Shown here: positions 24,199 to 26,354 of the stretch, in pieces
How the letters are laid out: each line of letters starts with the position of its first letter
Numbering within the stretch: the stretch's first letter is position 1
NCBI GenBank assembly: GCA_028278625.1
Contig: JANQDY010000041.1
Coordinates: forward strand, 1 to 26,354
Length of the DNA stretch: 26,354 bases
Direction: 5' to 3'
From: Thermodesulfobacteriota bacterium
GTDB taxonomy: Bacteria; Desulfobacterota; DSM-4660; Desulfatiglandales; Desulfatiglandaceae
The notes under the pieces: model-generated
Told to the model about the DNA's origin: nothing
The model's database searches: none
Seen by the model: the letters and a program-made list of their open reading frames with translations, nothing else
Made by a program: the position numbers and the translations under genes

Positions 24199-26088
24199 TC
24201 AATGCCCCACCGGCGAGTACCAGATGGGTGACGCCCATGCGCACTCGTGAATCGTGGGGCTTGTGCCCTCCAGCAGCGGCGGTTCGGGGAAGTTATCCGG
24301 ATCCTCATGATGGAGCCTCAGGGCGTCGTAGGTGGACCAGCGGCAGGTGGGGTTTTCCAAAACACGGACATAGTAAAAAGCGCGCAGGTTGGGGTCGAAG
24401 TCGGGATCAATCCAAACGGTACTGAGCTCGGCAGCCCCCAAATCCGCGGCGTAGGAGCAGTCGGAAAGATCGACGCCGGCGCCGTTGTCCGGGCAGCGTC
24501 CGGTAACAGGGTCGGGAGAAAGGGCGTCCGAGCAGACCACGTCGTAGATCTTTTCAAAGGTCTCGCTGCCGTTACTCCACCCCTTGATGATTTGAAGCCG
24601 TTGCAGATTGGCGCTGTTGGGGTCCTTGGCTGCCCACACAAGAAACGTCGGGGCCTGCCCTTCCTGGCCGGCCGGCAAATCACTCCCCATGGGGACGCCT
24701 TGGGCATAGGCCTGCTTAAGCATGTCCTCCTCTAGATGGAGATCCGGGGCATAATCGAAACTGCCAAAAAAACGCACGCGGATCCTGGGGCCGCTGGTAG
24801 CAAAGGTCTCTTTGCGTTTCAGGGCGGCGAAGATCGATTCCCGGGTGTTTGATTCCGCCCACACACCCGCCAGTCCACCCGGATTGTTCACCGGGTTTTC
24901 GGTAAATCCCTGGACCCCACCCTCCTCAAGGCCCAGTCGTTTGGCAGGCGTCAGATCAGTGACGCCGTGGTGCCCCTCGTATTGGTCTTCCTCCGTGGCT
25001 CCCGGTATCCCGTTGTGGGTGTCGGTGCTGCCGATGAAACCGTATTTGAAGGGGTTGACGCCGTATCTATCTGCCATGATCAGGCCGTTTTTAAGGGCGT
25101 TACGTATATACGACGTTTCCTCCACGCAGTGATGGCCGTTGTTCTCTTCCGTGCAGGGCGCATAGACCAGCTCGTCGCAGAACTCGTCGTCGGTGCCGAG
25201 TCCGGGATGACATTCCGAGCTGCCTTTGGTCTGAAAGATCTCAATCAGCGGCTCAGTGGCGGCACGCAGCGCCAGGTTTTCAGCGGTGTGCGGCTGTCCC
25301 GATGAGTCCAACCAAGGATCCAGCATCTGACCCCAGCTGTAGTTGGGGTTGTGTGGAATAGAAAGAGATCGGCAATCGCCGGTGCAGGACCCGCTGAGCC
25401 ATTCCAACAGCCCCTCGGCTGAGGGCAGGTCGATGGAGCTCATGGCGTCTTCCGGAACCGAGTCTGTGCCGAAAATCACGTTTCGGTGCATCATCCCGCC
25501 GTCGTGAATCATCCTGGTGTACTCGTAGGCAATGAATGTGGTGAATTTCCCGGGCGCGTTGTGCATCCGTGCCATGTCCTGTGTTTCCCGCCAGATGACC
25601 CGGGCCCGTTCCATGCAGTCTTCGATTTCGCAGAAGCGTGCTCGCTGGGGCGGATCCATGGTTGCAAGGGCGCCGAGTATGTAGAAAGCTTCGACGCGGT
25701 TCTGCCGCATCAATTGGCACATGGGGGCCTCATAGACCGTCGAACTCTGGTCGAGACAGAGATCCACTTCACCGAACCATTCCGCGTGATCGCTGATTCC
25801 CGCAAAGTCGAGGGGGGCTTTCAGCTTGTGGACAACATTGTCATTGCCTCCCAGGGTCACCGGCTCGCCTTTGGCATAGCGGTAGGCATGGTCCAGGGTA
25901 TTGGTGTTCCACACCAGATAGCTGTCCAAGGATATGGGAGTATGGATGTGGAAATCGCCGAAGTAGGCTTCGCGAAGGGGGTTCACGGGGATGGCGGCGG
26001 TGCCGCCGGAACCCTGATTGTCCCCGTTGCAGGACAACAAAACCAGGGCAATGCCCAAAACCAACGCCGCGCTTGTTCGGGATGTCAT
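24199..26088 (-). CDS. DUF3604 family lipoprotein
   Basis: This is a 629-residue predicted lipoprotein. The signal sequence ends in LLSC with the lipidated cysteine at residue 20, followed by a flexible linker rich in G, N and S. The rest matches DUF3604, a family resembling PHP-type metal-dependent hydrolases. Likely metal ligands are in DFHIHT (45-50), GISDHAEW (from about 98) and GSTDTHNG (352-359). The C-terminus ends with the usual ASPIWY motif, so it is full length. A strong GGAGGTG precedes the ATG. The biological substrate of the family is not known to me. It stands alone between a toxin-antitoxin pair and an insertion sequence. Confidence 0.88.
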   Translation of the reverse strand: MTSRTSAALVLGIALVLLSCNGDNQGSGGTAAIPVNPLREAYFGDFHIHTPISLDSYLVWNTNTLDHAYRYAKGEPVTLGGNDNVVHKLKAPLDFAGISDHAEWFGEVDLCLDQSSTVYEAPMCQLMRQNRVEAFYILGALATMDPPQRARFCEIEDCMERARVIWRETQDMARMHNAPGKFTTFIAYEYTRMIHDGGMMHRNVIFGTDSVPEDAMSSIDLPSAEGLLEWLSGSCTGDCRSLSIPHNPNYSWGQMLDPWLDSSGQPHTAENLALRAATEPLIEIFQTKGSSECHPGLGTDDEFCDELVYAPCTEENNGHHCVEETSYIRNALKNGLIMADRYGVNPFKYGFIGSTDTHNGIPGATEEDQYEGHHGVTDLTPAKRLGLEEGGVQGFTENPVNNPGGLAGVWAESNTRESIFAALKRKETFATSGPRIRVRFFGSFDYAPDLHLEEDMLKQAYAQGVPMGSDLPAGQEGQAPTFLVWAAKDPNSANLQRLQIIKGWSNGSETFEKIYDVVCSDALSPDPVTGRCPDNGAGVDLSDCSYAADLGAAELSTVWIDPDFDPNLRAFYYVRVLENPTCRWSTYDALRLHHEDPDNFPEPPLLEGTSPTIHECAWASPIWYSPVGH

Positions 26089-26316
26089 GCTTCACCTCCC
26101 TGGTTTTCGCGTCAAAGAACGCTGTTTTTCGTCCGTCCAGTGCCCTTTATCATATGTGGCAACACAATGCGTCAGGTTATTGGATTAGAGGTTCAAAATA
26201 GGGACAAGGAAAACCTGTCTGTTTACGGATTTCCCTAGTGTCATGTCACGCTTGTAATGTCGTATAAAATATGATATCCTCCTTTTATAAACGACTCTTT
26301 TTGGGGAGGATCGATT
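26089..26316. other. Intergenic region with a probable IS left end
   Basis: No gene is seen. The first 140 bases should hold the DUF3604 promoter, but I could not define it. From about 26236 the sequence (TA, then GTGTCATGTCACG) may be the left terminal repeat of the IS630-type element whose transposase starts at 26317, since these elements insert at TA. An inverted repeat, GTCGTATAAAA (26259-26269) against TTTTATAAACGAC (26283-26295), lies in the transposase leader. Confidence 0.35.
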
Positions 26317-26354
26317 GTGAAGAAATTCATTGTGACACTGACCGAAGAGGAGCG
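26317..26354 (+). mobile_element. IS630-family transposase, 5' end only
   Basis: The last 38 bases encode a GTG start followed by KKFIVTLTEEER, which closely matches the N-terminus of many IS630-family transposases (KKYIVTLTEEER-like). GGGGAGGA lies 7 bases before the start. The gene is cut by the window edge, so its integrity cannot be judged. Confidence 0.6.

Overview
The window looks like chromosomal DNA of a Gram-negative, probably anaerobic bacterium, most likely a Desulfobacterota (former Deltaproteobacteria) relative. This placement is an inference from gene content: an Mla/MCE-type outer-membrane lipid transport operon in which MlaE carries a fused STAS domain, a TAXI-type TRAP transporter, a six-domain ribosomal protein S1, fused RlmKL, and a very large multi-sensor hybrid kinase. 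No rRNA, tRNA or CRISPR array was seen.

Layout. (1) 1-743 is gene-poor and AT-rich, with a possible decayed transposase fragment and two palindromes. (2) 744-4403 (+) is a four-gene lipid transport operon: STAS-MlaE permease, MlaD, PqiC/YmbA-type lipoprotein, MlaF ATPase. (3) 4512-7693 is a TAXI-TRAP uptake system. The binding protein (+) and the fused 4TM/12TM permease (-) converge and overlap by 8 bp, and a small two-helix membrane protein overlaps the permease start. (4) 7783-11769 (-) holds a cold-shock protein, a DEAD-box RNA helicase and ribosomal protein S1. The cold-shock and S1 genes have long leaders with several possible hairpins. (5) 12230-20386 (+) holds the 23S rRNA methyltransferase RlmKL and then a 1982-residue protein with kinase-like, AAA ATPase, helical, GAF, PAS, histidine kinase and receiver parts. 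Its Ser/Thr-kinase-like domain lacks both catalytic aspartates. (6) 20426-23372 holds an Lrp/AsnC regulator divergent from an MFS transporter and an AzlC/AzlD pair. This is probably an amino-acid-responsive export locus, and the divergent promoter region carries repeated TTTGCA(A) boxes. (7) 23407-26354 is accessory: a VapBC-type toxin-antitoxin pair with a clear promoter and operator, a strong hairpin, a possible PIN-domain relic, a DUF3604 lipoprotein, and the first codons of an IS630-family transposase at the right edge.

Most of the window is ordinary core and transport biology. The parts most worth a second look are the giant protein with its degenerate kinase domain, the split TAXI/TRAP arrangement with its small overlapping membrane gene, the structured rpsA and csp leaders, and the compact Lrp control region. 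Nothing here clearly announces a wholly new system.
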